Assembly (NCBI RefSeq): GCF_002265875.1
Contig: NZ_NPFA01000004.1
Location: forward strand, 124,001 to 188,000
Direction: 5' to 3'
DNA length: 64,000 nucleotides
Source: Marinococcus halophilus
GTDB lineage: Bacteria; Bacillota; Bacilli; Bacillales; Marinococcaceae
In this document: positions 43,076 to 51,890 of the stretch, piece after piece
Numbering within the stretch: the first letter of the stretch is position 1
How the letters are laid out: each line of letters starts with the position of its first letter
Position numbers and translations under genes: made by a program
The notes under the pieces: model-generated
Told to the model about the DNA's origin: nothing
What the model saw: the letters and a program-made list of their open reading frames with translations, nothing else
Databases searched by the model: none

Positions 43076-44821
43076 TTACTTATTCGGCAGATCAATATAA
43101 AATGTTGTCCCTTTTTCCTGCTCACTTTCTGCTACAATGGCGCCCTGATGGGCATCGACAATATTTTTGACAATGGCAAGGCCAAGTCCGGTGCCGCCCT
43201 TACCCCGTGTTCTCGCTTTATCCGCTTTATAAAAGCGTTCAAACACATAAGGCAGATCTTCTTTCGATATACCGCTGCCTGTATCGCTGACTTCCATATG
43301 CAGTGATTCGCCGTTTACAGCCCGGATAGTGATGACTCCCCCTGCCTCTGTATGGCGTATCGCATTATGGACCAGGTTTGTTAGAATCTGCTCTACCCGG
43401 TCAACATCAATATAGGCGTATTTTTCCGGGGCGTGCAGGTCCAGAACAAGCTGTACCTCAGATTCTTCGGCAAGTCCCTGGAATTTCCGCTCCACCCGCT
43501 GAAAGAAGGAGGTAACCTCTTCCTCTTCTTTTTCAAGCTTCAGGTACCCGGCCTCCATCCGGGCAAGGTCAAGCAGTTCATTCACCAGGCGCCCCATCCG
43601 CAGCGATTCATCATAAATGATGCGCCCAATCTCTTTCTTCTCTTCCTCTGACGCTGCGATATCATCTACAATTGCTTCACTGTAGCCCTGGAGCATGCTG
43701 ATGGGTGTCCTCAGCTCGTGGGAGACATTGGCAATAAAGTCCTTGCGCAGCTTATCGTGCCGGCGTTCTTCTGTCATGTCCCTGACTACAGCTACTGCCC
43801 CGCGCACATCCTCGTTTCCGTAAAGCGGGGTGACAAGCACGGCAAAACTCCGGCCCTGCACCTCGAACTCATCAAGCTGCTCCATTTCTGTCTCTACCGC
43901 TTTTTCAAACAGACTCGTCAGTTCGACTGGAATGGCACGAGCTTCCTGCTTCTCTTCGAGCCGATTTAAACGAATGAAATAGTCCGCCGGAGGATTGGTT
44001 AATACCATAGTTCCTCCCCGGTCAAACGTGATTACGCCATCAGCCATACTGTGCAAAATGCGGCTGAGCTGCTCTTTCTCCTGATTCAAGGCTGTCAGAT
44101 TCTGCGACAGCTCCCGGCGCATCCGGTTAAAGGCGTTACCGAGCTGCCCGATTTCATCGTTGCTGACTACAGGAACCTTGGATTCAAAGTCTCCCTTGAG
44201 CACATTGAGAGCGAGCTCCCTCATTTTCCGAAGCGGGGCTGTGATACGTGTGCTCAGAAAAAACGCAAAAACGGTCGTTAAAATAATAGCAATGCCGGCC
44301 GAAAGCAGGATAATCTGCTTTGTTTCCCCCGTCGTTTCTTCAATAACCGAGAGCGACTGATACACATACACTTCGCCCTCCCGGCCATCGCTTGTCGTAA
44401 ACGGCTCACCCACAACAAAAATTTCGTCTTCGCCGCTGTCGGTGGAAAAGGTGTCGTGAACCGTCACCTGCTCCCTTGCTCCAGAGACACTGCCAAGCTC
44501 ACTGCTATCCTGAATATCCGAAGCCGCCAGCCCTTCTCCTTCTCCTGAGCCGTACCAGAGATTATCATCGATAAATACCATCACTTCGGAATTATATGTG
44601 CCGGCAATTTGATCAATGACTGGCTGCGAACTTTCCGGGGAATTCTCTTCCTGCAGCGATGTAGCAATAATCTCAGCATTGTTGGTTAACTGGGTTTCCG
44701 CTTCCGAAATATTAAACTGTTCGAAAAACTGAAGCAGCAGGATGGTAAGAATTAGCAGCACCACTGTTAAGAGTCCCAGTATCGTCAGCCAAAGTTTTCC
44801 GACGACGCTGCGCCAGATCAT
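43076..44821 (-). CDS. resE: Sensor histidine kinase ResE
   Basis: 581 residues: membrane helix at about 9-31, an acidic extracytoplasmic sensor domain (32-165), second helix (168-190), HAMP (191-243), PAS-like domain (250-350), HisKA with phosphoacceptor His368 in NVSHELRTPISM, and HATPase with NLVHNAIRHTE, DTGSGISKEDLP and GKGGTGLGLAIVKN. In B. subtilis ResE responds to oxygen limitation and nitric oxide. Overlaps resD by four bases. WalK-like kinases have similar domain order, but the rluB-resD neighbourhood supports ResE. Confidence 0.9.
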   Translation of the reverse strand: MIWRSVVGKLWLTILGLLTVVLLILTILLLQFFEQFNISEAETQLTNNAEIIATSLQEENSPESSQPVIDQIAGTYNSEVMVFIDDNLWYGSGEGEGLAASDIQDSSELGSVSGAREQVTVHDTFSTDSGEDEIFVVGEPFTTSDGREGEVYVYQSLSVIEETTGETKQIILLSAGIAIILTTVFAFFLSTRITAPLRKMRELALNVLKGDFESKVPVVSNDEIGQLGNAFNRMRRELSQNLTALNQEKEQLSRILHSMADGVITFDRGGTMVLTNPPADYFIRLNRLEEKQEARAIPVELTSLFEKAVETEMEQLDEFEVQGRSFAVLVTPLYGNEDVRGAVAVVRDMTEERRHDKLRKDFIANVSHELRTPISMLQGYSEAIVDDIAASEEEKKEIGRIIYDESLRMGRLVNELLDLARMEAGYLKLEKEEEEVTSFFQRVERKFQGLAEESEVQLVLDLHAPEKYAYIDVDRVEQILTNLVHNAIRHTEAGGVITIRAVNGESLHMEVSDTGSGISKEDLPYVFERFYKADKARTRGKGGTGLGLAIVKNIVDAHQGAIVAESEQEKGTTFYIDLPNK

Positions 44822-45537
44822 TGCTTCTGTTCCACCTCGAACTTATATCCAACGCCCCAGACCGTCGCGATCATGTCTGCGGCATCTTCAGAAACCTTAT
44901 TCAGTTTTTCACGCAGACGCTTCACATGGGTGTCCACCGTTCGAAGGTCTCCAAAGAAATCATATTTCCATACGTCTTTCAGAAGCTGCTCCCGCGAAAA
45001 TACTTTGTCCGGAGATTGGGCCAGGTACAGCAACAGCTCATATTCCTTCGGTGTGAGGCCGATAATTTTATTATCCACTGTTACCCGGTGGGCATCATTA
45101 TCAATAGTTAAATGCGGGAAAACCAGCACTTCATTGGCAGAAGCTTCCGGCTTCATATATTTGGTGGAAGAAGAGCGCCGCAGCAGTGCTTTTACACGCA
45201 GCGTCACTTCACGCGGACTGAATGGCTTAACGATATAATCGTCTGCCCCTACTTCAAACCCCTGCACCCGGTTGGACTCTTCTCCTTTAGCCGTCAACAT
45301 AATCACCGGGGTCGCTTTCGTTTCGCGCAGCTGTTCACATACTTCCTCGCCGTCCATGCCAGGAAGCATTAAATCGAGCAGGATGACGTCGTAGTCCTTT
45401 TCCAAAGCCATCGCGAGGGCATCTTCCCCGTTTTCCGCTTCTTCGATCACAAAGTCTTCGCGTTCCAAGTACATTCGGATGAGCCGTCGGATCCTCGCTT
45501 CATCGTCTACGACTAGTATTGTTGTCTGCTGATCCAT
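44818..45537 (-). CDS. resD: Response regulator ResD (OmpR/PhoB family)
   Basis: 239 residues: receiver domain with ILVVDDEARIRRL (acid pocket), phospho-acceptor Asp55 in LLDLMLPGMDG, MLTAKGEE and VKPFSPRE, then a winged-helix DNA-binding domain with GLTPKEYELL, FSREQLLKDVWKYDFFGDLRTVDTHV and GVGYKFE. The start at 45537 has AGGAG upstream. Partner of ResE for respiratory gene control. resA, resB and resC, which come before resD in B. subtilis, are absent here. Confidence 0.93.
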   Translation of the reverse strand: MDQQTTILVVDDEARIRRLIRMYLEREDFVIEEAENGEDALAMALEKDYDVILLDLMLPGMDGEEVCEQLRETKATPVIMLTAKGEESNRVQGFEVGADDYIVKPFSPREVTLRVKALLRRSSSTKYMKPEASANEVLVFPHLTIDNDAHRVTVDNKIIGLTPKEYELLLYLAQSPDKVFSREQLLKDVWKYDFFGDLRTVDTHVKRLREKLNKVSEDAADMIATVWGVGYKFEVEQKQ

Positions 45538-45629
45538 GAAATCCTCTCCTGTCTGCAAAGCTTATACATTCATTTTACCTACCGCCAGGTCAAGATTCCA
45601 AGCGGCAGAACTGAAACATTAATGAACTT

Positions 45630-46343
45630 TTAGGCCAGGTCTTTGAGCTGTTTGACTTCTTTTGGCTTCAGCGGGCGTGTCTCTCCCGGGTTCATTCCGA
45701 GCAGATCTAGCATGCCATAGCGTTCGCGCTTCAGTTTTTCTACCGGATGACCGATTTTTTCAAACATACGGCGAATCTGATGATTTCTTCCTTCATGAAT
45801 AACAATTTCAATAATCGAGCTGTTGCCTTTTTTATTAGCCGACTTAACATTTACTTTCGCCGGAGCCGTTTTTACCCCATCAAGCTCAACGCCATGGCGA
45901 AGCAGCTGCAGCTTTTCTGCTGACGGCTTCCCGGTCACTTTCGCAATATACGTCTTTTTCACGTTACTTTTTGGGTGCATCATTTTATTGGCAAATTCAC
46001 CGTCGTTGGTTAAAAGCAGCAGACCGGATGTATCATAATCCAGCCGGCCGACGGGAAAAATACGTGCTTTCACTTCCGGAAAGAAGTCGGTAACCACTTT
46101 GCGGTTTTTATCATCTGCTACTGCCGATATCACCTGCTTCGGCTTGTACAGCAAATAATACACTGGTTCCTCCTTCGTAAGAGGAATGCCGTCCACCTCC
46201 ACTTGGTCATTCATACCAACTTTACTGCCGAGCTCTTTAACTGTTTTGCCGTTCACTTTCACCCGGCCATCGGTAATATAATCTTCTGCTTTTCTTCTTG
46301 AAGTGATGCCAGCCTGGGCAATCACTTTTTGTAGTCTTTCCAT
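45630..46343 (-). CDS. rluB: 23S rRNA pseudouridine synthase RluB
   Basis: 237 residues: S4 RNA-binding domain at the start (RLQKVIAQAGITSRRKAEDYI) and an RsuA/RluB catalytic domain with VGRLDYDTSGLLLLTNDG (catalytic Asp) and HEGRNHQIRRMFE. Modifies a uridine in helix 89-93 region of 23S rRNA in relatives. It precedes resD. In spore formers spmA, spmB and dacB separate it from scpB; here an unrelated plus-strand gene does. Confidence 0.93.
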   Translation of the reverse strand: MERLQKVIAQAGITSRRKAEDYITDGRVKVNGKTVKELGSKVGMNDQVEVDGIPLTKEEPVYYLLYKPKQVISAVADDKNRKVVTDFFPEVKARIFPVGRLDYDTSGLLLLTNDGEFANKMMHPKSNVKKTYIAKVTGKPSAEKLQLLRHGVELDGVKTAPAKVNVKSANKKGNSSIIEIVIHEGRNHQIRRMFEKIGHPVEKLKRERYGMLDLLGMNPGETRPLKPKEVKQLKDLA

Positions 46344-46423
46344 AAATGGGCCTCCTAGAGTTTCTTCTGCTTATTTTATTTTCTTCCTGCTTCCGCTACA
46401 ATACGGAGAAAGGAGCGTTCCAC

Positions 46424-46951
46424 ATGACATTTCATTTTTTGATTCTTTATACAGCTTTGCTGCTTCTTGCCGGAACAGCTGTCGGCACCACTGCCCGTAT
46501 TCGCCGCACAGGCAGGCGGCTCAGAGAGATAGAGCAGCGGGTAAGCCGTCTCGAAACTGAAGCGGAATCCGCCCGGTCACAGGCCTATACTGCCTCCGTC
46601 GAGCAAGAGATCTACATCCAGTTTATGACGGTGAAAGACGCCTTGTTTCAACAGCTTAAATCTCCTCACCCCCGGGCTCTCCGAGAATCCGAACACGCGA
46701 TACGGCTTTCAGGGGAACAGCTGAATATCGCTTTTTCTCCCAGCGAAGCGGAGAACCTGCGGCAGTTTTTTCAGCACTACCATCTGTATCTCAATACATA
46801 CTGGAAGACGGGCGGGAATGGGTGGAAAACCGTGTTTGTATCAAACGTACAAAACGGCGCTGACAGTTGGGAAACTGTCCACGCCGCCACGAAGTCGCTG
46901 TACCAGGAAGCAGAGCGCTTATCAGCGCTGTTTACTTATTCTTCATCTTGA
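46424..46951 (+). CDS. Single-helix membrane protein with coiled coil, function unknown
   Basis: 175 residues: one membrane helix (about 4-24), a basic stretch RIRRTGRRL, a short coiled coil (33-60: IEQRVSRLETEAESARSQ) and a mixed C-terminal domain of about 110 residues. AAAGGAGC lies seven bases before the ATG at 46424; a longer frame from 46346 has no such site. It is the only plus-strand gene between resD and scpA, and its end overlaps scpB by 16 bases tail to tail. It stands where dacB-spmA-spmB occur in B. subtilis. Confidence 0.7.
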   Translation: MTFHFLILYTALLLLAGTAVGTTARIRRTGRRLREIEQRVSRLETEAESARSQAYTASVEQEIYIQFMTVKDALFQQLKSPHPRALRESEHAIRLSGEQLNIAFSPSEAENLRQFFQHYHLYLNTYWKTGGNGWKTVFVSNVQNGADSWETVHAATKSLYQEAERLSALFTYSSS

Positions 46952-47508
46952 TACAGCTCCCGGAAAAACAAATCCGCCTGTTCTACTTGCTCTTCCTCTC
47001 CAAGCGGCGGCAGTTCCTCCAGGGTTTCGAGCCCAAAATACTCTAAAAAGCGGATGGTCGTTATAAAAGACATGGGCCTTCCCGGCTTCTGTGTCCGTTC
47101 AAATTCTTTTACGAGCCCTTTGGTCAGCAGAGTCTGCAGCGCCCGGTCCGACTTCACTCCGCGCACCTGATCGATATCTGCCCGCAGCACCGGCTGATTG
47201 TAAGCAATAATCGCAAGTGTCTCGAGCGCCGCCTGACTGAGCGTCTGCCGGTTCTGCTGCTCACTGAACTGCTCAATCGCTCCGGCCGCTTCCGGCACCG
47301 TTGCAAAGAAAAACGTATTCTCTGCCTGAGTGATCTGCAGGCCGCCTTCCCGCTCTGCCCAATCTTCCTTTAAGGAGGTTAAGTATTCAAAGGCGGCCTC
47401 CGTTTCTATGCCCAGTGCTCCGGCGGCCTGTTTGGCTTGCAAACCCTCATCTCCACTAATATAAAGCAAGGCTTCGAGTGTGCCCTCAATCGTTCTTTCC
47501 CGTTTCAT
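46936..47508 (-). CDS. scpB: Segregation and condensation protein ScpB
   Basis: 190-residue winged-helix subunit of the SMC-ScpAB condensin. Family landmarks are GTLEALLYISGDEG, the central QAALETLAIIAYNQPVLRADIDQVRG and KSDRALQTLLTKGLV, plus TTIRFLEYFGL. The ATG overlaps the scpA stop (four bases), giving the usual coupled scpA-scpB pair. Confidence 0.95.
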   Translation of the reverse strand: MKRERTIEGTLEALLYISGDEGLQAKQAAGALGIETEAAFEYLTSLKEDWAEREGGLQITQAENTFFFATVPEAAGAIEQFSEQQNRQTLSQAALETLAIIAYNQPVLRADIDQVRGVKSDRALQTLLTKGLVKEFERTQKPGRPMSFITTIRFLEYFGLETLEELPPLGEEEQVEQADLFFRELYQDEE

Positions 47509-48245
47509 GCCTTCACCTTTTCTGCCTGTTGAATCGTTATATCATCAAAGTTATTCGCCTGCTCGCAGCGAATCTGTTTTTGTTTCATCAGCTCAAGCAG
47601 AGCGAGAAAAGTTACGACCATCTGAGGCCTGGTTCTCGTTTCTGCGAACAGCTGGTAAAATGAACAGCCTTCAAGTCGTTCGAGTTCTTCCATTACTTCC
47701 GTCATTCGCTCTTCTACCGAGTACTCATCTGCCCGGACGGTGGCCTGGGGCGGGTGGGCATTTTTCGCCCGTTCTTTCATTTTCTGGAATGCTGCAACCA
47801 TGTCGTATACCGTCAGCCCATCTGGAAGACCTTCATCCCTTGCATCATCGGTGCTCCATTCACTGAGTGGCTTTTTGTACACCTGCTGCTGTTCCTGCTC
47901 CCGGTGCTGCAGTTTTCCGGCTGCTTCTTTGTAGCGCTTGTATTCTTCAAGCTGCTCAATCAGCTGTTCTTTTGGATCTTCTTCCTCCATCCAGGTATCC
48001 TCGTCCACTGTCACAGGCAGTAAGGTCTGGCTTTTGATCTGCAGAAGCGTTGCGGCCATTACGAGATATTCTCCCGCTACGTCAAGCTCGAGCTCCTGCA
48101 TAGTGCGCACGTACTGCAAATACTGATCCGTAATTGCAGCCAGCGGAATATCCTGGATATCCATCTCCGCCTGCTGGACAAAATGGAGCAGCACATCGAG
48201 CGGACCTTCAAATTGATCAATTTTTACTTTATACTGCTCGGACAT
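47505..48245 (-). CDS. scpA: Segregation and condensation protein ScpA (kleisin)
   Basis: 246-residue kleisin bridging the SMC heads. The N-terminal landmark is YKVKIDQFEGPLDVLLHFVQ, followed by DIPLAAITDQYLQYV and EYLVMAATLLQIKSQTLLP; the C-terminal winged helix has FLALLELMKQKQI. Start at 48245 is set by AAGGATG; three extra codons upstream are unlikely. Confidence 0.95.
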   Translation of the reverse strand: MSEQYKVKIDQFEGPLDVLLHFVQQAEMDIQDIPLAAITDQYLQYVRTMQELELDVAGEYLVMAATLLQIKSQTLLPVTVDEDTWMEEEDPKEQLIEQLEEYKRYKEAAGKLQHREQEQQQVYKKPLSEWSTDDARDEGLPDGLTVYDMVAAFQKMKERAKNAHPPQATVRADEYSVEERMTEVMEELERLEGCSFYQLFAETRTRPQMVVTFLALLELMKQKQIRCEQANNFDDITIQQAEKVKA

Positions 48246-48379
48246 AGTTCTCATCCTTCATCACTTGTTGAGTGCTGTTGCAAGTATATCATATCCGCTG
48301 TAAGCAGAGCATGCGTTTTCCCCGCCTGTTTTTGATACAATCAGTTTCATCAATAATTTTTAAAAGGAGAAATTACTGT

Positions 48380-48910
48380 ATGTATCCGGACGCCTACATT
48401 CTATTTCTTGTCGAATTTCACAGCACCCGCGACTACTTTGAATGCCACGAAATACTCGAAGACCACTGGAAAGAAACCCCTTCCGGAAAACGCGATCCTG
48501 TATGGCCCGGCCTGATCCAGATCGCTGTCGGCCTGTATCACGAGCGGAGAGGAAATCTTACCGGCGCTTCAAAGTGTCTTCGGAACGCCTTCTCGATTCT
48601 CGAACCACTGCCTCTCCGGTTGCAGGAACTCGGGCTTGATGCTGAAAGACTGGCGCTTCGTATCCAGAAGCAGCTCGACCACCTCGGAGAGCCGTACCAG
48701 GACATGAATCTGCCAATTATGGATTCCGGGCTAGAAGCCCAGTGCCAGCATTTGTGTGAAAAGAAAAATATGCGGTGGCTTCAGGCATCGCCGCTTGAAG
48801 ATACGGACCTTGTACACAAACACGTGCTTCGGGACCGTTCGGATATCGTTCATGAACGCGACAAACAGCTCCGTATCCGGGCCAAGCAGCGCCGGAGCCG
48901 TCACCCATGA
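48380..48910 (+). CDS. DUF309-family protein (YpuF-like)
   Basis: 176 residues. The DUF309 core is plain: EFHSTRDYFECHEILEDHWKE (a His/Glu-rich helix that may bind metal), PVWPGLIQIAVGLYHERRGNLTGA and the Arg-rich C-terminus. Function is unknown. AAAGGAG precedes the ATG at 48380. It is divergent from scpA and convergent with ribT. B. subtilis has a DUF309 gene between ribT and scpA. Confidence 0.85.
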   Translation: MYPDAYILFLVEFHSTRDYFECHEILEDHWKETPSGKRDPVWPGLIQIAVGLYHERRGNLTGASKCLRNAFSILEPLPLRLQELGLDAERLALRIQKQLDHLGEPYQDMNLPIMDSGLEAQCQHLCEKKNMRWLQASPLEDTDLVHKHVLRDRSDIVHERDKQLRIRAKQRRSRHP

Positions 48911-48933
48911 TTCTCCCCTCTGTACCTTTCCAT

Positions 48934-48960
48934 AAAAAAACCCGCCGTTTACCGGCGGGT
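48934..48960. terminator. Terminator between the DUF309 gene and ribT
   Basis: CCCGCCG and CGGCGGG pair around a four- to six-base loop. On the minus strand the stem runs into seven T, so it mainly ends ribT. Confidence 0.85.
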
Positions 48961-48964
48961 AATA

Positions 48965-49342
48965 TTAGTTCACTTCATTTTCAAGAATATCTTTTTGGTG
49001 TTCATCACATACCTGCAGGAACTGGACTGTTTCTTTACTGGCACTCAGGTCCTGATCGAGCCGCCCCCGGACAGCCTGTACCATTTTTTTGCCAATTCCT
49101 TCATCCCGATAGGATGGATTTACGCACACATGGCGAAGCTCTGCTGTGCCGTTTTCGGTATAGCGCAGACCGACGACGCCGACAATGTCATCTTCTTCTT
49201 TCCACATAAACAGCTGCCAGTCATCCATTTCTTCATACTGCTGGACTGTTTCCTGAAGCTTTTTCACATCTTTTTCTTCCGGCATGTACGAAAGAAGCCC
49301 CATCGCTATCTTTTTATAGGATTGTTTATACTTAATCAACAT
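48965..49342 (-). CDS. ribT: GNAT-family protein RibT
   Basis: 125-residue GNAT commonly found with the riboflavin genes; the acceptor is unknown. Start at 49342 gives MLIKYKQSYKKIAMGLLSYMP, matching the Bacillus RibT N-terminus; acetyl-CoA contact is likely at NPSYRDEGIGKKMV, and LRHVCVN forms the preceding strand. Unlike a plain operon member, it is separated from ribH by 219 bases with a strong terminator, so it may be mostly uncoupled from the FMN riboswitch. Confidence 0.9.
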   Translation of the reverse strand: MLIKYKQSYKKIAMGLLSYMPEEKDVKKLQETVQQYEEMDDWQLFMWKEEDDIVGVVGLRYTENGTAELRHVCVNPSYRDEGIGKKMVQAVRGRLDQDLSASKETVQFLQVCDEHQKDILENEVN

Positions 49343-49522
49343 AGCCAATTATCCCTCTTTGTGATCAGAATTTCAGACAAATTTGTCTTCATTTCCATAA
49401 TTTACGCAAACCGGTATCTAAATTCACCATTGACCATACACGCTTTTGGGCAGAAATGCAAGAGGAATATAGGTATTTATAACTGAAAGCCGCTCATCCC
49501 TGCTCATGCGCATGTACTCAAT

Positions 49523-49558
49523 CACAAAAGAATCACACGGCTTTAAACCGTGTGATTC
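49523..49558 (-). terminator. Intrinsic terminator between ribH and ribT
   Basis: On the minus strand GAATCACACGG pairs with CCGTGTGATTC around a six- to seven-base loop and is followed by TTTTGTG. It lies directly after ribH. Confidence 0.85.
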
Positions 49559-49561
49559 ATT

Positions 49562-50035
49562 CTACTCCATACGGATATTTTTTGCAAGATTGGCCATTTC
49601 CACTGCACCCATAGCCGCTTCCGAGCCTTTGTTCCCAGCTTTCGTACCGGCCCGCTCGATCGCCTGCTCAATGGATTCAACAGTAATGATGCCATTGATT
49701 ACCGGAAGCTGTTCCTGCAGGGAAACATTCGCGACTCCCTTGGCTGATTCACTGCTAACATAGTCAAAATGCGGCGTTGCACCGCGTATGACGGTCCCAA
49801 TTGCCACAATCGCGTCGTATTTTTTCGTTTTGGCTGCCTGCTGGGCAGCAAAAGGAATTTCAAATGCCCCCGGCACCCAGATGATATCTATATCTTCTTC
49901 CTTCAGCCCACTGCGGGTAAGCGTACTTTCTGCTCCTTCGAGCAGCTGTTTGTTAATGAATTCATTAAACCGTGCTACGACGATCGCTATTTTTTGTCCA
50001 CTGCCGTTCACGTTTCCTTCAATAGTATTTCCCAT
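49562..50035 (-). CDS. ribH: 6,7-dimethyl-8-ribityllumazine synthase RibH
   Basis: Condenses the pyrimidinedione with dihydroxybutanone phosphate. 157 residues with [42 protein letters not shown] (catalytic His) and [15 protein letters not shown] strong AGGAGG precedes the start. In the icosahedral lumazine synthase family it would encapsulate RibE. Confidence 0.96.
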   Translation of the reverse strand: MGNTIEGNVNGSGQKIAIVVARFNEFINKQLLEGAESTLTRSGLKEEDIDIIWVPGAFEIPFAAQQAAKTKKYDAIVAIGTVIRGATPHFDYVSSESAKGVANVSLQEQLPVINGIITVESIEQAIERAGTKAGNKGSEAAMGAVEMANLAKNIRME

Positions 50036-50047
50036 TGTATATTCCTC

Positions 50048-51256
50048 CTAAAAATGAAGCATGTGTCCCAATTTTTGAAACTTCGTGCGCATGTATTTCT
50101 CGTTTTCCTCCTGCAATGGCAGCTGTATCGCAATTCGCTGTGTCACTTCAAGGCCATAGCCGGAAATGCCCGTGATTTTTCTGGGATTGTTTGTAAGAAG
50201 CTTCATTTTGCCAACTCCAATATCCCGGAGCACCTGGGCACCGATCCCATATTCGCGCAGATCGTCCGGAAAGCCAAGTTTTTTGTTTGCTTCCACCGTA
50301 TCGTAGCCGGCTTCCTGCAGTTCATATGCTTTCAATTTATTAATCAGGCCAATGCCGCGCCCTTCCTGGCGCATATAGAGCAGCACGCCTTTCCCCTCTT
50401 TTTCGATCTGCATCAAAGCTGCTTGCAGCTGCGGCCCGCAGTCACAGCGCTTCGAACCGAATACATCCCCGGTCAGGCATTCCGAATGCACCCTCACCAG
50501 CGTTTCTTCCTCCGGATCGATCTTCCCTTTCACCAGCGCCATCATTTCTTTACCATCAATAGACGATGTGAAACCGAGCGCACGAAAATCACCGAATTCG
50601 GTCGGAAGACTCGTGTCCGCCTCCCGCTTCACTAATTTTTCACGATGGCGCCGGTAGCTGATCAAATCTTTAATCGTCACCATTTTTAAGCCGAACCGGT
50701 CGGCGATTTCGCGCAATTCCGGCACCCTGGCCATTTCCCCGTCTTCTCTCGTAATTTCACAAATCGTGCCTGATGGCGTCTTTCCGGAAAGCCGAGCAAG
50801 GTCTATCGCAGCTTCCGTGTGGCCGGCCCGCTGCAGCACCCCGCCTTCCTTTGCTATCAGTGGAAACACATGGCCCGGACGCTGAAAATCTCCCGGTTCT
50901 GCGGTCTGGTTGGCCAGTTGCTGAATTGTCAGCGCACGCTCGGAAGCACTGATGCCGGTTTTGGACGATACATGGTCAACGCTCACCGTAAAAGCAGTGC
51001 CGTGCGGATCGGTATTCTGATCAGCCATTGGCTGAAGCTGCAGGAGCTCCGCCTGCTCTTCTGTGATCGGCGTGCACACGAGGCCGCGACCGTGCGTAAT
51101 CATAAAATTAATAGTTTGGGCATCAATATTTTCTGACAGGGCGACAAAGTCTCCTTCGTTCTCCCGGTCTTCGTCATCACAAACGATCACCACCTGCCCT
51201 TTTCTCAGTTCGTCTATCGCTTCTTCAATGGGGTCAAACCAGCGTCGTTCCTCCAT
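50048..51256 (-). CDS. ribBA: Bifunctional RibBA: DHBP synthase / GTP cyclohydrolase II
   Basis: 402 residues. N-terminal RibB half (1 to about 203): [56 protein letters not shown] as broken landmarks, with the acid loop and His pair for metal binding. C-terminal RibA half: [21 protein letters not shown] (zinc Cys residues), [13 protein letters not shown] and LTNNPRKI. It supplies both precursors of riboflavin. 12 bases before ribH. Confidence 0.96.
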   Translation of the reverse strand: MEERRWFDPIEEAIDELRKGQVVIVCDDEDRENEGDFVALSENIDAQTINFMITHGRGLVCTPITEEQAELLQLQPMADQNTDPHGTAFTVSVDHVSSKTGISASERALTIQQLANQTAEPGDFQRPGHVFPLIAKEGGVLQRAGHTEAAIDLARLSGKTPSGTICEITREDGEMARVPELREIADRFGLKMVTIKDLISYRRHREKLVKREADTSLPTEFGDFRALGFTSSIDGKEMMALVKGKIDPEEETLVRVHSECLTGDVFGSKRCDCGPQLQAALMQIEKEGKGVLLYMRQEGRGIGLINKLKAYELQEAGYDTVEANKKLGFPDDLREYGIGAQVLRDIGVGKMKLLTNNPRKITGISGYGLEVTQRIAIQLPLQEENEKYMRTKFQKLGHMLHF

Positions 51257-51286
51257 GGTATCGTTCCTACTTTCTTTGCAAAGGTT

Positions 51287-51886
51287 TTATTTTTCTGCAG
51301 TCAACAAACGTTCTGTATATTTAGCAAGCATATCGCATTCGATATTGACCAGATCACCGGCCTGTTTTGCTGACAGGTTGGTTACCTGCCAGGTATGCGG
51401 AATAATCGAAAGAGTAAATGTTTCTTTTTCATCATCCACCCCGAAAATCGTCAGGCTGATACCGTCGACCGTGACGGAGCCCTTATTGGTCATATAACGA
51501 AGCTGCTCCTTTGGTGTCTGGACATGAACATAAATCATGTTTTCTTCTTCTTCAATGGAAGCAATGGTTCCAGTGGCATCTACATGCCCCTGTACAAAAT
51601 GCCCGCCAAACCGTCCACCGGCCTGCATCGCAAGCTCCAGGTTTACGCGCGTGCCTTCTTCCATATGCTTTAGGCTTGTATGCTTGAGCGTTTCAGCCAT
51701 CACATCCACGTATACCCTCTGGCCTTTTTTAGCCGTGGCCGTCAGGCAGATGCCGTTCACCGCGATGCTGTCGCCAATCCGGATACTATTCATATCCAAA
51801 TCACTCTCAAGCTCCAGCTGAATTAAATTTTCCTGGTGCGTCATTTTTGACACTGTTCCTGTCGCTTCTACAATTCCCGTAAACAT
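51287..51886 (-). CDS. ribE: Riboflavin synthase alpha chain RibE
   Basis: Dismutates two lumazines to riboflavin. 199 residues with the internal repeat of two lumazine-binding domains: MFTGIVEATGTV at 1 and GGHFVQGHVDATGTI near 98, each followed by an NGICLT / DGISLT segment. The GGGGAG ribosome site overlaps the ribD stop codon. Confidence 0.96.
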   Translation of the reverse strand: MFTGIVEATGTVSKMTHQENLIQLELESDLDMNSIRIGDSIAVNGICLTATAKKGQRVYVDVMAETLKHTSLKHMEEGTRVNLELAMQAGGRFGGHFVQGHVDATGTIASIEEEENMIYVHVQTPKEQLRYMTNKGSVTVDGISLTIFGVDDEKETFTLSIIPHTWQVTNLSAKQAGDLVNIECDMLAKYTERLLTAEK

Positions 51887-51890
51887 GCTT

